Source: Lachnospiraceae bacterium (lineage in GTDB: Bacteria; Bacillota; Clostridia; Lachnospirales; Lachnospiraceae). Taken from it: DNA of 64,000 bases. The notes beneath the pieces are model-generated. The model was not told the DNA's origin, did not search any database, and worked only from the letters and a program-made list of their open reading frames with translations. Position numbers and translations under genes: made by a program. The stretch's first letter is position 1, and each line of letters begins with the position of its first letter. The DNA is taken from contig JAFVDW010000094.1 of NCBI GenBank assembly GCA_017478245.1, positions 33,983-97,982 of the forward strand, written 5' to 3'. Shown piece after piece: positions 7,660 to 16,527 of this stretch.

Positions 7660-9211
7660 AATCAACCTCCTTTTCGGATGATTTGAGCACATCCTTTCCA
7701 TTGTCTTCCCCTTTTGGCTGCCAACCTTTGGTATATCCTGTAAGTATATTAGAATTTTGATTTCCTTTGTATGTACCATTTTTAGTTATGACACTTTTGT
7801 CAACATCAAGCTCCCTTGCCAGAATGTCCACCACTTTGGGAGAACAGAAACCCGACTGGCATCTTCCCATGCCAGCTCTGGTACGTCGCTTCACCCCATC
7901 CAGCGTAGTGGCACCTAAAGGTCTGTGAATAGCCTCCACAATCTCCCCTTCCGTCACCAGCTCACAGCGGCATATGACATTGGCATATGATGGATTCTTG
8001 GAAATTAAGATTCTCCTCTGCTCGTCTGTAGCATTCGCCATGCTGGGAATACCTTTTCTGACACTGACAAAGTCCGCTTTCTCCGGTGCCGGATAAGCAC
8101 GATTCACCAGCTCTGCCACATACTCACCAATGGCAGGTGCCGCCGTCAGCCCCGGAGATTCGATACCCGCCACGTCGAAGAATCCTTTGGCATCCGCCAC
8201 TTCCTCTATGAGGAAATCGCTCCCTTTGCTTTCTTCCGTCACCAAATGTGCCCGCAGCCCCGCAAATGAGGTAATGGTCTGTCTGCCGTCAAGATTAGGC
8301 ACACTTTTTGCTCCCATCTCCATCACCTTGCGAACCCCCTCCGCGGTGGTTGCTACATCCTCTTTGTCCGGAATATCTTCCGCCGTAGGACCCACCAACA
8401 GATTGCCATGTACCGTGGGCGTCACCAGGATACCCTTGCCCAGTCTTGAAGGAAGTTGAAAAATCGTGGAGTCTACCATACTGCCGCTATTTTTATCCAT
8501 CAGACGGTATTCGCCCCGTCTGGGCACAATCTTAATCTTCCGCTCGCTTACCATGTTGTGAATCAGATCCGCGCAGACGCCCGCAGCATTAATCACAACA
8601 GGCGCCTCAAACTGTGTACCTGCAGCCGTAACACGGTAGCCGCCAATAGCTATAGAACCCGCCCCTTTTGCAGGAGGAATAATCTCTGTAACCTCGTGAT
8701 TTAAGAAAAAATCCACTCCATTCACCACTGCATTTTCCGCCAGGGCGATAGTAAGACCAAATGTGCAGACAATGCCACCCGTCGGTGCGTACAGCGCACC
8801 GGCAATCTCTCTGGAGATATTCGGCTCCCTTTCCCACACCTGCCGGGGAGTAAGAAGCTCCAACCCCTGCACGCCATTGGCTTCTCCCCTCGCCTTCAAC
8901 TCCTCCAGCTTAAGGATGTCTTCCTGCTCAAACATAATCACCAACGAGCCATTTCGCCGAAATGGAAAATCCAATTCCTTGGAAAGTGTTTCCATCCGTG
9001 CATTACCAAGAACATTCATGCGTGCCTTCATTGTGCCCGGCATGGCATCATGCCCGGCATGTACAATACCACTGTTCGCCTTGGATGTTCCCTCACAAAT
9101 ATCGGAAGCCCGCTCGAGCACTGCGATCCGACGCTCTCTGCGCGATAGTTCTCTTGCGATGGCACAACCGATGACTCCCGCCCCAATTACAATCACATCG
9201 TATTGCTTCAT
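7652..9211 (-). CDS. FAD-dependent glycerol-3-phosphate dehydrogenase with C-terminal [2Fe-2S]-type domain
   Basis: 519 residues. The N-terminal DAO-fold FAD motif VIGAGVIGCAIARELSRR is followed by SGIVHAGHDA, typical of GlpA/GlpD-type dehydrogenases that oxidize G3P to dihydroxyacetone phosphate. From about residue 400 a BFD-like domain carries the cysteines of VICRCELV and GRCQSGFC, the likely iron-sulfur ligands. First gene of the operon with the partner oxidoreductase, DUF1667 protein and glpK. GGGAGG lies six bases before the ATG, and an extended -10 promoter is at 9252-9257. The context makes the role in glycerol use firm, although some relatives are annotated only as NAD(P)/FAD-dependent oxidoreductases. 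Confidence 0.92.
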   Translation of the reverse strand: MKQYDVIVIGAGVIGCAIARELSRRERRIAVLERASDICEGTSKANSGIVHAGHDAMPGTMKARMNVLGNARMETLSKELDFPFRRNGSLVIMFEQEDILKLEELKARGEANGVQGLELLTPRQVWEREPNISREIAGALYAPTGGIVCTFGLTIALAENAVVNGVDFFLNHEVTEIIPPAKGAGSIAIGGYRVTAAGTQFEAPVVINAAGVCADLIHNMVSERKIKIVPRRGEYRLMDKNSGSMVDSTIFQLPSRLGKGILVTPTVHGNLLVGPTAEDIPDKEDVATTAEGVRKVMEMGAKSVPNLDGRQTITSFAGLRAHLVTEESKGSDFLIEEVADAKGFFDVAGIESPGLTAAPAIGEYVAELVNRAYPAPEKADFVSVRKGIPSMANATDEQRRILISKNPSYANVICRCELVTEGEIVEAIHRPLGATTLDGVKRRTRAGMGRCQSGFCSPKVVDILARELDVDKSVITKNGTYKGNQNSNILTGYTKGWQPKGEDNGKDVLKSSEKEVDYE

Positions 9212-9251
9212 CCCATACCTCCCATTTTAGTTTGTTCTTTGTGCTGATTAC

Positions 9252-9264
9252 ATTATACCACTAA
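9252..9264 (-). promoter_or_regulatory. Extended -10 promoter of the glycerol operon
   Basis: Minus strand reads TGGTATAAT, a consensus extended -10; no good -35 hexamer is present at the right distance. Leader to the ATG at 9211 is about 35 nt. No operator could be recognised. Confidence 0.5.
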
Positions 9265-9353
9265 TGTATAGAAAAACGCATTATCTATCATAACATTTTT
9301 GCTCGGAATCAGGCGTTTCATGCACGAAATGAACAATCTTATAAATTTAGGAG

Positions 9354-9382
9354 TTGACATTCACAAATTCAAGTGCTATACT
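9354..9382 (+). promoter_or_regulatory. Strong sigma-A promoter of amtB
   Basis: TTGACA (9354-9359), 17-bp spacer, TATACT (9377-9382). The region is divergent from the glycerol operon, so any plus-strand transcript entering amtB must start here or just downstream. Confidence 0.8.
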
Positions 9383-9398
9383 CCAATTCATCAAGCAA

Positions 9399-9430
9399 AG
9401 GCGCTATGGTTTATCCGTAGCGCCTTTTTT
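9399..9430 (+). terminator. Leader terminator (putative attenuator) of amtB
   Basis: An 11-bp stem AGGCGCTATGG / CCGTAGCGCCT with loop TTTAT, followed by a run of six T. It begins about 10 nt after the predicted transcript start and ends about 120 nt before the amtB start. It cannot serve an upstream gene because the flanking operon is divergent, so conditional read-through is the simplest explanation. Confidence 0.75.
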
Positions 9431-9549
9431 CGCGGCTGAGCAAAGTCAATGCAAAGAGCGAAAGGAAAACAAGCGATGCGATGGGGCATATATCTATCCT
9501 GTTGTATCGCTAATTTTATTGCCGTTTACACGGCGGAATGGAGGATATT

Positions 9550-11280
9550 ATGGAAGAAGTATCAAGCTTAGTATTTGGCGTCTGGTTCCTGGCAGGCGCA
9601 GCCTTGGTGTTCTGGATGCAGGCTGGCTTCGCAATGGTGGAGACCGGTTTTACCAGAGCCAAAAATGCAGGTAACATCCTGATGAAAAACCTGATGGACT
9701 TTTGTATCGGCACAGTAGTGTTCATCCTGATTGGATTCGGACTGCTACTGGGAGAAGATCTGATAGGACTAATCGGAAAACCCGGCTTTGATATTTTCAC
9801 AAGCTATGGCAGCTTCGACTGGTCCAGCTTCGTATTCAACCTGGTGTTCTGTGCGACCACAGCGACTATCGTATCCGGAGCCATGGCAGAGAGAACCAAG
9901 TTCCTCTCCTACTGCGTGTACTCCGGTATTATATCTGCTTTGATCTACCCCATTGAGGCGCACTGGATCTGGGGCGGCGGTTGGCTCTCCCAGATTGGCT
10001 TCCATGACTTTGCAGGCTCCTGTGCCATCCACATGGTAGGCGGTATCTCCGCGTTGATCGGTGCAAAAATGGTAGGTCCCCGAATCGGTAAGTTTACCAG
10101 GGATAAGGATGGCAATATCACTAAAGTAAATGCCTTCCCCGGACACAACCTTCCCATCGGTGCATTGGGTGTATTCATCCTGTGGTTAGGTTGGTATGGC
10201 TTTAACGGTGCCGCTGCAACCAGCATGGATCAGTTGGCTTCCATCTTCGTAACCACTACGATTGCCCCTGCAATCGCAACAGTCGTATGTATGATTTTTA
10301 CCTGGATTAAATATGGCAAACCTGATGTGTCCATGTGTCTGAACGCATCCCTTGCCGGTCTAGTGGCAATCACCGCTCCTTGCGATGTAACAGACGCTTT
10401 CGGAGCTATTGTAATCGGTGCCGTTGCCGGTCTGTTGGTGGTATTTGGCGTTTGGTTGCTGGATTACAAACTACATATTGACGACCCGGTGGGTGCCGTT
10501 GCTGTTCACTGCATGAATGGTATCTGGGGTACGATTGCAACCGGTCTGTTTGCGACCACAACCGTTCCCGGCAACGACAGTGTCATTGGTCTATTCTACG
10601 GCGGTGGTTTCCATCAGTTGGGTCTACAGCTCATAGGTTTTGTAAGTGTAGCCGCATGGACCGCAGTGACCATTACCCTTACCTTTATACTGATTAAGGC
10701 AATCTTCGGACTCCGCGTAACAGAGGAGGAGGAAATCACCGGTCTGGATGCTACAGAGCACGGTCTGCCTTCTGCTTATGCAGGTTTCAGTTTGATGGAT
10801 ATCTCCAACACCATGCTGATGGACGAAAACGAAAATACAGACCTGGGTGTATCCGAATATCAGGAGGCTTCCCCGGCGCAAAGAGACGCAGCCGTACAGG
10901 TAGTCAGCACACCGGTGACTGCAAGCGGTATCTATAAAGTAGTCATTGTCACCAAGCTCTCCAGATATGAGAAGCTCAGAAAAGCTCTGAACGAACTGGG
11001 TGTCACCGGTATGACCATGACACAGGTAATGGGATGTGGTATTCAGAGAGGCGCCGGAGAGAAGTATCGTGGTGTGGAGATGGATGCGACTCTGCTGCCT
11101 AAAGTAAAAATTGAAGTCGTCGTCAGCAAGATTCCCGTGGCAGATGTCATCACAGCAGCCAAAAAGACACTTTACACCGGACATATCGGTGATGGCAAGA
11201 TCTTCGTTTACAATGTTGATAAGGTAGTAAAAATTCGTACCGGCGAAGAGGACTTTGATGCTCTGCAGGATGTAGAATAA
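9550..11280 (+). CDS. amtB: Ammonium transporter fused to a PII (GlnK) signalling domain
   Basis: 576 residues. The N-terminal ~400 residues are an Amt/Rh channel with about eleven membrane segments, including FNLVFCATTATIVSGAMAER and the paired pore histidines (AVHCMNG; GGFHQLG). After a linker of ~60 residues, residues ~460-575 form a complete PII domain: IYKVVIVTKLSRYEKL..., the T-loop with the conserved modifiable Tyr in KYRGVEMD, and the B-loop TGHIGDGKIFV. In most bacteria GlnK is a separate protein that plugs AmtB when nitrogen is sufficient; here the regulator is tethered. The upstream ATG at 9538 overlaps the GGAGG, so ATG 9550 is chosen. Confidence 0.95.
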   Translation: MEEVSSLVFGVWFLAGAALVFWMQAGFAMVETGFTRAKNAGNILMKNLMDFCIGTVVFILIGFGLLLGEDLIGLIGKPGFDIFTSYGSFDWSSFVFNLVFCATTATIVSGAMAERTKFLSYCVYSGIISALIYPIEAHWIWGGGWLSQIGFHDFAGSCAIHMVGGISALIGAKMVGPRIGKFTRDKDGNITKVNAFPGHNLPIGALGVFILWLGWYGFNGAAATSMDQLASIFVTTTIAPAIATVVCMIFTWIKYGKPDVSMCLNASLAGLVAITAPCDVTDAFGAIVIGAVAGLLVVFGVWLLDYKLHIDDPVGAVAVHCMNGIWGTIATGLFATTTVPGNDSVIGLFYGGGFHQLGLQLIGFVSVAAWTAVTITLTFILIKAIFGLRVTEEEEITGLDATEHGLPSAYAGFSLMDISNTMLMDENENTDLGVSEYQEASPAQRDAAVQVVSTPVTASGIYKVVIVTKLSRYEKLRKALNELGVTGMTMTQVMGCGIQRGAGEKYRGVEMDATLLPKVKIEVVVSKIPVADVITAAKKTLYTGHIGDGKIFVYNVDKVVKIRTGEEDFDALQDVE

Positions 11281-11300
11281 CCATTTATTTTGACACATAA

Positions 11301-11345
11301 AAATCGCCTTTCAGGATCAACATGATCTACAAAGGCGATTTTTTT
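11301..11345. terminator. Bidirectional terminator between amtB and the ion channel gene
   Basis: AAATCGCCTTT paired with AAAGGCGATTT around an inner GATC/GATC stem, followed by T7 on the plus strand and preceded by A-rich sequence that serves the minus strand. Convergent genes end on both sides. Confidence 0.85.
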
Positions 11346-12261
11346 ATGAAACAATATTTTCCTCTTCTCTCTTCACAGCCTTCCGTTCCCAGTCCCGCTG
11401 CAAAACCAACCGCTCCACATAGGTTTGCTCATCCAAACCCATCTCCGCAGCCTGTTCACTGACCATCTCCCCGATATCCTTCGCCAATTCAATCTGCCGC
11501 CCACTTCGATTCAGCCTTGTATAGTATTCCACAAATCCCGCGCTGATTACACCAGTAGGGATAGCTACCGCACAGACCCCCAAAAGCGCAATAAAAATCG
11601 CCGCAATCCGTCCACCTAAAGTAACCGGATAAATATCGCCATAACCCACCGTCAACAACGTTGACATCGCCCACCAGATACCCGAAAAGGCATTGTTGAA
11701 CTTATCCGGCTGTGCGTCATGCTCCAGGCTGTACATGCACAGCGAAGCCGCCAACATCAACGTGGCAATCATAAACATGGAAAAAATAATCTGATCTTTT
11801 TTCTCCAGGATAACCTCTGCCACCACATTAAACGCATCAAAGCCCTGATTTACTTTAAACAGACGCATGATACGGACCACGCGTATGATACGCAACGCCA
11901 CGATTCCATCGGCAAACAGCACGGAGAAATAAGAAAGAATCGTCAACAAGTCTATCAGACCATAAAAAGAAAAAACAAAGGATGCCAACGCCACTGCTTT
12001 CTCTTTCCCGGGATACAACAAATCACTGGTATATAGACGCAGAGCATACTCAACAATAAAAACAACAATCGTAAAGAACTCAATATGATTCAAAAGAGAG
12101 CGATAACTCGACAATTCATCGAAGGTCTGCAGAAAAGTCACCACAATACTAAGCAATATCATACAAGATATAAAAATATCAAATATCGTGCTTGGTATAT
12201 CCACCTGTGTACCAATCTGTATGATATCAAATATTCTTTTCTTGACATATTTTATATCCAT
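11344..12261 (-). CDS. Voltage-gated-type potassium channel
   Basis: 305-residue six-segment channel. S1-S4 occupy residues ~20-150, with a voltage-sensor-like S4 reading RIIRVVRIMRLFK (arginines at three-residue spacing). The pore region is SGIWWAMSTLLTVGYGD, with the TVGYGD selectivity filter for K+, followed by S6. The C-terminus is a short hydrophilic tail without an RCK domain. The frame is open to 12345, but the ATG at 12261 follows a GAGGG site and fits the promoter at 12348-12377. Monocistronic; convergent with amtB. Ion selectivity for K+ is from the filter; gating is inferred. Confidence 0.93.
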   Translation of the reverse strand: MDIKYVKKRIFDIIQIGTQVDIPSTIFDIFISCMILLSIVVTFLQTFDELSSYRSLLNHIEFFTIVVFIVEYALRLYTSDLLYPGKEKAVALASFVFSFYGLIDLLTILSYFSVLFADGIVALRIIRVVRIMRLFKVNQGFDAFNVVAEVILEKKDQIIFSMFMIATLMLAASLCMYSLEHDAQPDKFNNAFSGIWWAMSTLLTVGYGDIYPVTLGGRIAAIFIALLGVCAVAIPTGVISAGFVEYYTRLNRSGRQIELAKDIGEMVSEQAAEMGLDEQTYVERLVLQRDWERKAVKREEENIVS

Positions 12262-12347
12262 CCCTGTGCCCTCTTTTCCCATGTCGCTTTCATACCTGCT
12301 ATCCCTTGCAGCCTTGGCAGTTTCCTTTGACCATAAATAACACAATC

Positions 12348-12377
12348 ATTATATTATTTTCTCAAATTCTGTGTCAA
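12348..12377 (-). promoter_or_regulatory. Sigma-A promoter of the potassium channel gene
   Basis: Minus strand: TTGACA (12377-12372), 18-bp spacer, TATAAT (12353-12348). Leader about 80 nt. Confidence 0.7.
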
Positions 12378-12396
12378 TAAGGAAAGCTTCCTCACA

Positions 12397-13692
12397 TCAT
12401 TTTCTCCAAATATCTCCCCACACTTTATCACACAGTTCTTCGCAGTAATCCCTTGAAAATGCCGCATCCTGGGCAATGATAGCATTATCCTCTGCCATTT
12501 TTCGGGGATAATCCGTCAAAAAGAACGTTGTCACACCGTCCCTTCCCGGCTCCACATGAGTCACCAGCGCCTCCACGCCAAAGTCACTGATACATGCCTT
12601 TCCCGTCTCATCTTTGGTGATGGTCACTTCCGCCATGCCGCCCACCATACGGTTAGCCACACCCTCCCCAGTACCGGATGTCCAATTCACAAAATTGCCC
12701 AGAGAATAATAGACCAACATCTCTTGTCCGCTTTCCCCATCCTGAACCCATTCGATGGGCTCGATCACATGAGGATGGGTTCCCAGCACCAGATCCACTC
12801 CATTTTCCAGAAAAATCTGCGTCCATTTCTCCTGATAGGCGTCCGGCGTCAGACGGTACTCCGTTCCCCAATGAGGACAACAAACAGTAAAATCAGCCTT
12901 GCTTTCCGCCGCCTGAATATCCGCAATCACCCTCTCTTCCTCCAACAGATCCACTGCATAGGGCATATCTGCGGGAAGTGCTATTCCATTGGTTCCATAA
13001 GTATAATTCAAAATTGCGATGGTGAGTGCATCGCCATCCTCCCCCTTCACAGTATATAAAAAGGGCTCCGCACCATAGGCAGTGGAAGTTGACTCCTGAG
13101 AATGGATACCCAACACCGTGATATCCGGATAGTGCTCCTCCCAATACTCACTACATGCCACCACACCCTTTTTCCCTTTGTCCAACGCATGATTGGTAGC
13201 ATGACAGATAACATCAAACCCGGTGTCCACCAACGCATCACACAGACTAAAAGCCGCATTAAAACTGGGATATCCTGTGATGCCAAGCTCCTCTCCGCCG
13301 ATAATAACCTCTTGATTGACTAAGGCAAGATCTGCCGCTTCAATACGCTCCCTTGTATGTGCAAACAACGCATCATAGTTATAGCTGCCGTCCTCTCTGT
13401 GCGAACTCTCCTCCACTGGTGTATGAAGCAGCACATCCCCCACCATAATCAGTGTAACACTGGCGGGCTTGGAGATTGTTTCAGTTACATCTGTCGTTGT
13501 ATCTGTGGTTGCATCAGTGGTAACATCTGTAGTTGCATCTGTGGTCGCATCTGCCATCGGTATCTCCGCCACCTTATCCAAGACAACAGTTTCGTCCGGG
13601 AGGGCATCTGCCCGCCCGGACTCTATCTGTCCACAACCACTGATTCCGATAGCTGCCACACACAACAGCGCCAACATCCTTCTTCCGGTCAT
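12397..13692 (-). CDS. CapA-family metallophosphatase-like lipoprotein
   Basis: 431 residues. The signal MTGRRMLALLCVAAIGISGC has a lipobox-type ISGC, so the protein is likely anchored on the outer membrane face. A 25-residue ATTDATTDVTTD-type linker (12-bp DNA repeat at about 13485-13556) precedes the PGA_cap (CapA) domain, starting with LIMVGDVLLHTP and containing HATNHALDKG, CPHWGTEY and GTHPHVIEP, which supply the metal-binding His/Asp set of this calcineurin-like family. Members are linked to poly-gamma-glutamate capsule synthesis, but no capBC genes are nearby, so a wall or polymer hydrolase role is equally possible. It starts 13 bases after hflC, with AAGGAG upstream, and is probably co-transcribed with hflKC. 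Confidence 0.88.
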   Translation of the reverse strand: MTGRRMLALLCVAAIGISGCGQIESGRADALPDETVVLDKVAEIPMADATTDATTDVTTDATTDTTTDVTETISKPASVTLIMVGDVLLHTPVEESSHREDGSYNYDALFAHTRERIEAADLALVNQEVIIGGEELGITGYPSFNAAFSLCDALVDTGFDVICHATNHALDKGKKGVVACSEYWEEHYPDITVLGIHSQESTSTAYGAEPFLYTVKGEDGDALTIAILNYTYGTNGIALPADMPYAVDLLEEERVIADIQAAESKADFTVCCPHWGTEYRLTPDAYQEKWTQIFLENGVDLVLGTHPHVIEPIEWVQDGESGQEMLVYYSLGNFVNWTSGTGEGVANRMVGGMAEVTITKDETGKACISDFGVEALVTHVEPGRDGVTTFFLTDYPRKMAEDNAIIAQDAAFSRDYCEELCDKVWGDIWRK

Positions 13693-13705
13693 CCTTACAA
13701 TCTCC

Positions 13706-14575
13706 TTATCGTCCGTAGAAAATCTCAGCAATGGGAGAATCGGGAGAGAGGAGCACTGTCTTATTGTTGCCCACCATAGAGCGCTTCAGTGCATCCAGAC
13801 CTCTCACAAAAGAATAGAAATCCTGCTTCGACTCATCCGCGTATGCTTCGGACAGAATCTTCATATATTCAGCCTCACCCTCTGCAATCAGAATCTCTGC
13901 CTCTTTCTCAGCCTCAGAAAGCATCACTGTCACTTCTTTATCCGTGGTATTGCGAATCATCTGCGCCTCGGAGCTACCCTCCGCCGTATAGGTCGCTGCA
14001 ATGTTGTCGCGCTCGGAAATCATACGCTCATATACAGCCGCCTTATTATCATTGGGCAGATCCAACTGCTTGATTTCAAAAGACAATAGTTCAATACCAT
14101 ATTGATTCAGTGAACCACCAATATTATTGATGATAGCTGCCGAAAGCGTCCCATTACGTCCTGAAATTACATCTTCCTGGGAGGTACTACTTATAATATT
14201 CTTGGTGGAGTTGTAAATAATTGTATCCAGTCTGGTCTCTGCATTGGAGATAGACGAATTCAAAGTCTGCGCAAAACGCAAGGGGTCTGTAATATGCCAA
14301 AGCACATAGCTGTCGCAAATCATGGTTTTTTTGTCACTGGTGATTACATCCGAGGATGCCAGATCATACAATAATGTTTCCTTCGGTAATGTATCCACAC
14401 TCTGCACAAAGGGCACCTTAAAGCTGATTCCAGCGCTGTCCACCACATGATCTACTCTACCAAACTGCCGAATGAGACTATACTCATTTTCTTGTGTAAT
14501 AACAATACTGGAGGCACCTATTATCAAAGCTGCAACAATCAACACAAAAATCGATACTCTTTTCGCTTTCTTCAT
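13706..14575 (-). CDS. hflC: HflC-like SPFH/band-7 membrane protein
   Basis: 289 residues: short N-terminal tail, one membrane segment (FVLIVAALIIGASSIVIT), then a prohibitin/band-7 domain with EYSLIRQFGRV and SEAEKEAEILIAEGEAEYMKI coiled-coil region typical of HflC. With HflK it forms a large membrane ring that in E. coli encloses and moderates the FtsH protease; ftsH is present in this window at 29353-31386. The frame is open far upstream (to 14707) inside hflK, but the ATG at 14575, with AGGAAAGGG upstream and a hydrophobic anchor right after, is the logical start. Follows hflK by 40 bases. Confidence 0.9.
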   Translation of the reverse strand: MKKAKRVSIFVLIVAALIIGASSIVITQENEYSLIRQFGRVDHVVDSAGISFKVPFVQSVDTLPKETLLYDLASSDVITSDKKTMICDSYVLWHITDPLRFAQTLNSSISNAETRLDTIIYNSTKNIISSTSQEDVISGRNGTLSAAIINNIGGSLNQYGIELLSFEIKQLDLPNDNKAAVYERMISERDNIAATYTAEGSSEAQMIRNTTDKEVTVMLSEAEKEAEILIAEGEAEYMKILSEAYADESKQDFYSFVRGLDALKRSMVGNNKTVLLSPDSPIAEIFYGR

Positions 14576-14615
14576 ATTTATTCCCTTTCCTTTCCCGATT
14601 TCTTTATTTAATAAA

Positions 14616-15626
14616 TTAATTGATTGCCGAACGTTTTTCTGTACTGCCTGTGCCAACAAAGGATTCCAGGGGATAGATTGTCTGCATATTCCCGTCAGGG
14701 CTCTCAATCACCACCTTCAAATCAGGCAGCACTTCTTCCATCGCCTCATAGAACATTCGCTGTTTCGTCACATTAGGGTTCTTGATATATTCCTCATACA
14801 TTGCATTGAAACGTGCCACCTGGGCTGTCGCTTCATTGATACGCTCGGTCTTGGCAGCCTCGGCGTCCTTAATAATACCGTCCGCCTGTGCCTGTGCTTT
14901 CGGCAACTGCTCATTACGATATTTATTGGCATTGTTTAAAGCAGTCTCCTTACCTTGCTTTGCGGTTTCTACTTCCTTGAAGGCTTCCATAACCTCTGTA
15001 GTAGGGGGCTCGGAGTCCTGAATTGTGATATTAACCAACTGAACACCGATATCCTGCTCCTCCAGTCTATCCACAATCATTTCCCTGATAGCTGCCTGAA
15101 TCTCGTTCTTTCCGGTAGTCAAAACCTCATCTACCGGATAGCTTCCGATAACGGTACGAATACAGCTTTGACTGATGTTTTTCAGTATTTCCACCGGATT
15201 TTGGGAGGCATATACTGCTTTTACCGGATCACTGTAACGATACTCCACATAGAAATCTACATTTACAAAATTATAATCCGAGGTAATCATCAGTGAGTCA
15301 GAGGTAATCGACTCATAAGTGCTGCTATCATAACCAATGGATAAACCTTGAATCGTCGTGTTGACCTTCCTCACCTGTTGGATAAACGGTATTTTAAAAT
15401 GTAGACCGGGCGTAGTCACTGCCTGTGCCCTGCCTAAAGTAATTAACACCGCCTGTTCCTGCTCTCTGATCTGATAGGTCGAATTCCATCCCAGAGCCAA
15501 AAGCACCACTATGGCAGCAATCAGCCCCAACAGTTTACCACTGGGAAAACGCCCATTACCGATACCATGTCCTCCATCCACCGTCTCAAAACCATTTTTA
15601 CGATTGCGGGTAGAATCCTTTGTCAT
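14616..15626 (-). CDS. hflK: HflK-like SPFH/band-7 membrane protein
   Basis: 336 residues. A hydrophilic, glycine-rich cytosolic N-terminus is followed by a single membrane segment (LLGLIAAIVVLLALGW, about residues 35-50) and a band-7 domain starting QEQAVLITLGRAQAVTTPGLHFKIPF in spirit, with a helical region rich in A/E/K near residues 210-270. Partner of the downstream HflC. Two ATGs are possible; the one at 15626 has AAGGGAG at eight bases, whereas the one at 15632 is too close. Operon hflK-hflC-capA, divergent from the SGNH hydrolase gene. Confidence 0.9.
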   Translation of the reverse strand: MTKDSTRNRKNGFETVDGGHGIGNGRFPSGKLLGLIAAIVVLLALGWNSTYQIREQEQAVLITLGRAQAVTTPGLHFKIPFIQQVRKVNTTIQGLSIGYDSSTYESITSDSLMITSDYNFVNVDFYVEYRYSDPVKAVYASQNPVEILKNISQSCIRTVIGSYPVDEVLTTGKNEIQAAIREMIVDRLEEQDIGVQLVNITIQDSEPPTTEVMEAFKEVETAKQGKETALNNANKYRNEQLPKAQAQADGIIKDAEAAKTERINEATAQVARFNAMYEEYIKNPNVTKQRMFYEAMEEVLPDLKVVIESPDGNMQTIYPLESFVGTGSTEKRSAIN

Positions 15627-15698
15627 AATCATTACTCCCTTCTGCGTGTAACATCTTGTTAATTGTTTATCAAAATTCTTTCTTTTCCATTATCATAC

Positions 15699-15726
15699 AG
15701 TATAACTATATAATAGACAATATCAA
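15699..15726 (-). promoter_or_regulatory. Promoter of hflK-hflC-capA
   Basis: Minus strand: TTGATA (15726-15721), 16-bp spacer, TATACT (15704-15699), about 70 nt before the hflK start. Confidence 0.6.
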
Positions 15727-15774
15727 GAACTGCACGTTAAACCACCGTAACGTAGAAATGCACGCGGCATAAGC

Positions 15775-15803
15775 TTGTCACTTGTTCTTTAAAAGAGTAT
15801 AAT
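15775..15803 (+). promoter_or_regulatory. Promoter of the SGNH hydrolase gene
   Basis: TTGTCA (15775-15780), 17-bp spacer, TATAAT (15798-15803), short leader to ATG 15834. Confidence 0.7.
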
Positions 15804-15833
15804 GATAAAAGGATAATAAAACAGGAGGTTACC

Positions 15834-16514
15834 ATGGAACAATGCTTATATTCTGACACCATTACTACTCTATCCGGTCTGGCACGGGAGCAGTATATAC
15901 GACTGATAAACTATCAGGAATTAAACAAAACTGCGCAAAAAGGACAAATTCTTTTTACGGGCTCATCTTTAATGGAACAATTTCCCATCAACGAGTTGAG
16001 TATATCGCACAATCTGGGTAAAATAGTATACAATCGAGGCATTGGCGGTTATAAGACCGATGATTTCCTCCAGCATATTGACACCATGCTGTTTGACCTG
16101 GAGCCCTCCAAGGTATTTCTCAATATCGGAACCAACGATATGAATGAACGGGAGGATGGAGAAAATTGGCAAAGCCACCTAATGTCCAACTACCGCAAGA
16201 TTCTGGATTTGTGCAAAGAAAATTTGCCTGGCACCCCTGTTTACATTATGGCTTTTTATCCGGTGAACCCGGTGATTCCTGCCGCACAGCCTCTGCTTTC
16301 CAATATGCTGAAAATTCGTACCATGGATAATTTAAGCCTTGCCAACAGAGCCATCGCAGAGCTTGCCGCTTCTTATGGCTATCAATATATTGATGCCAAT
16401 CAAGGACTTACCGATGACAACGGCAACCTCAAGGCTGAATTTACCGTAGAAGGTGTGCATATGTTTGCGGATGCCTATGAAATTGTTTACCGAAATCTTC
16501 TTCCGTACTTATAA
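15834..16514 (+). CDS. SGNH/GDSL-family hydrolase
   Basis: 226-residue cytosolic SGNH hydrolase resembling platelet-activating-factor acetylhydrolase-like esterases. Block I is LFTGSSLMEQFP with the nucleophile Ser, block II NRGIGGYKTDD supplies the Gly, block III LNIGTNDMNE the Asn, and block V DDNGNLKAEFTVEGVHMFADAY the Asp/His pair. All four conserved residues are present. No signal peptide. A consensus AGGAGGT lies five bases before the start. The 13-bp gap to the convergent GNAT gene has no terminator. Substrate not predictable; sugar-ester deacetylation is common in the family. Confidence 0.9.
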   Translation: MEQCLYSDTITTLSGLAREQYIRLINYQELNKTAQKGQILFTGSSLMEQFPINELSISHNLGKIVYNRGIGGYKTDDFLQHIDTMLFDLEPSKVFLNIGTNDMNEREDGENWQSHLMSNYRKILDLCKENLPGTPVYIMAFYPVNPVIPAAQPLLSNMLKIRTMDNLSLANRAIAELAASYGYQYIDANQGLTDDNGNLKAEFTVEGVHMFADAYEIVYRNLLPYL

Positions 16515-16527
16515 TGATGTACACACT

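Noticed and set aside
13485-13556. Short 12-bp repeats as CRISPR or regulatory array
   Set aside because: They are in frame and encode the TTDA/TTDV linker of the CapA-like lipoprotein.
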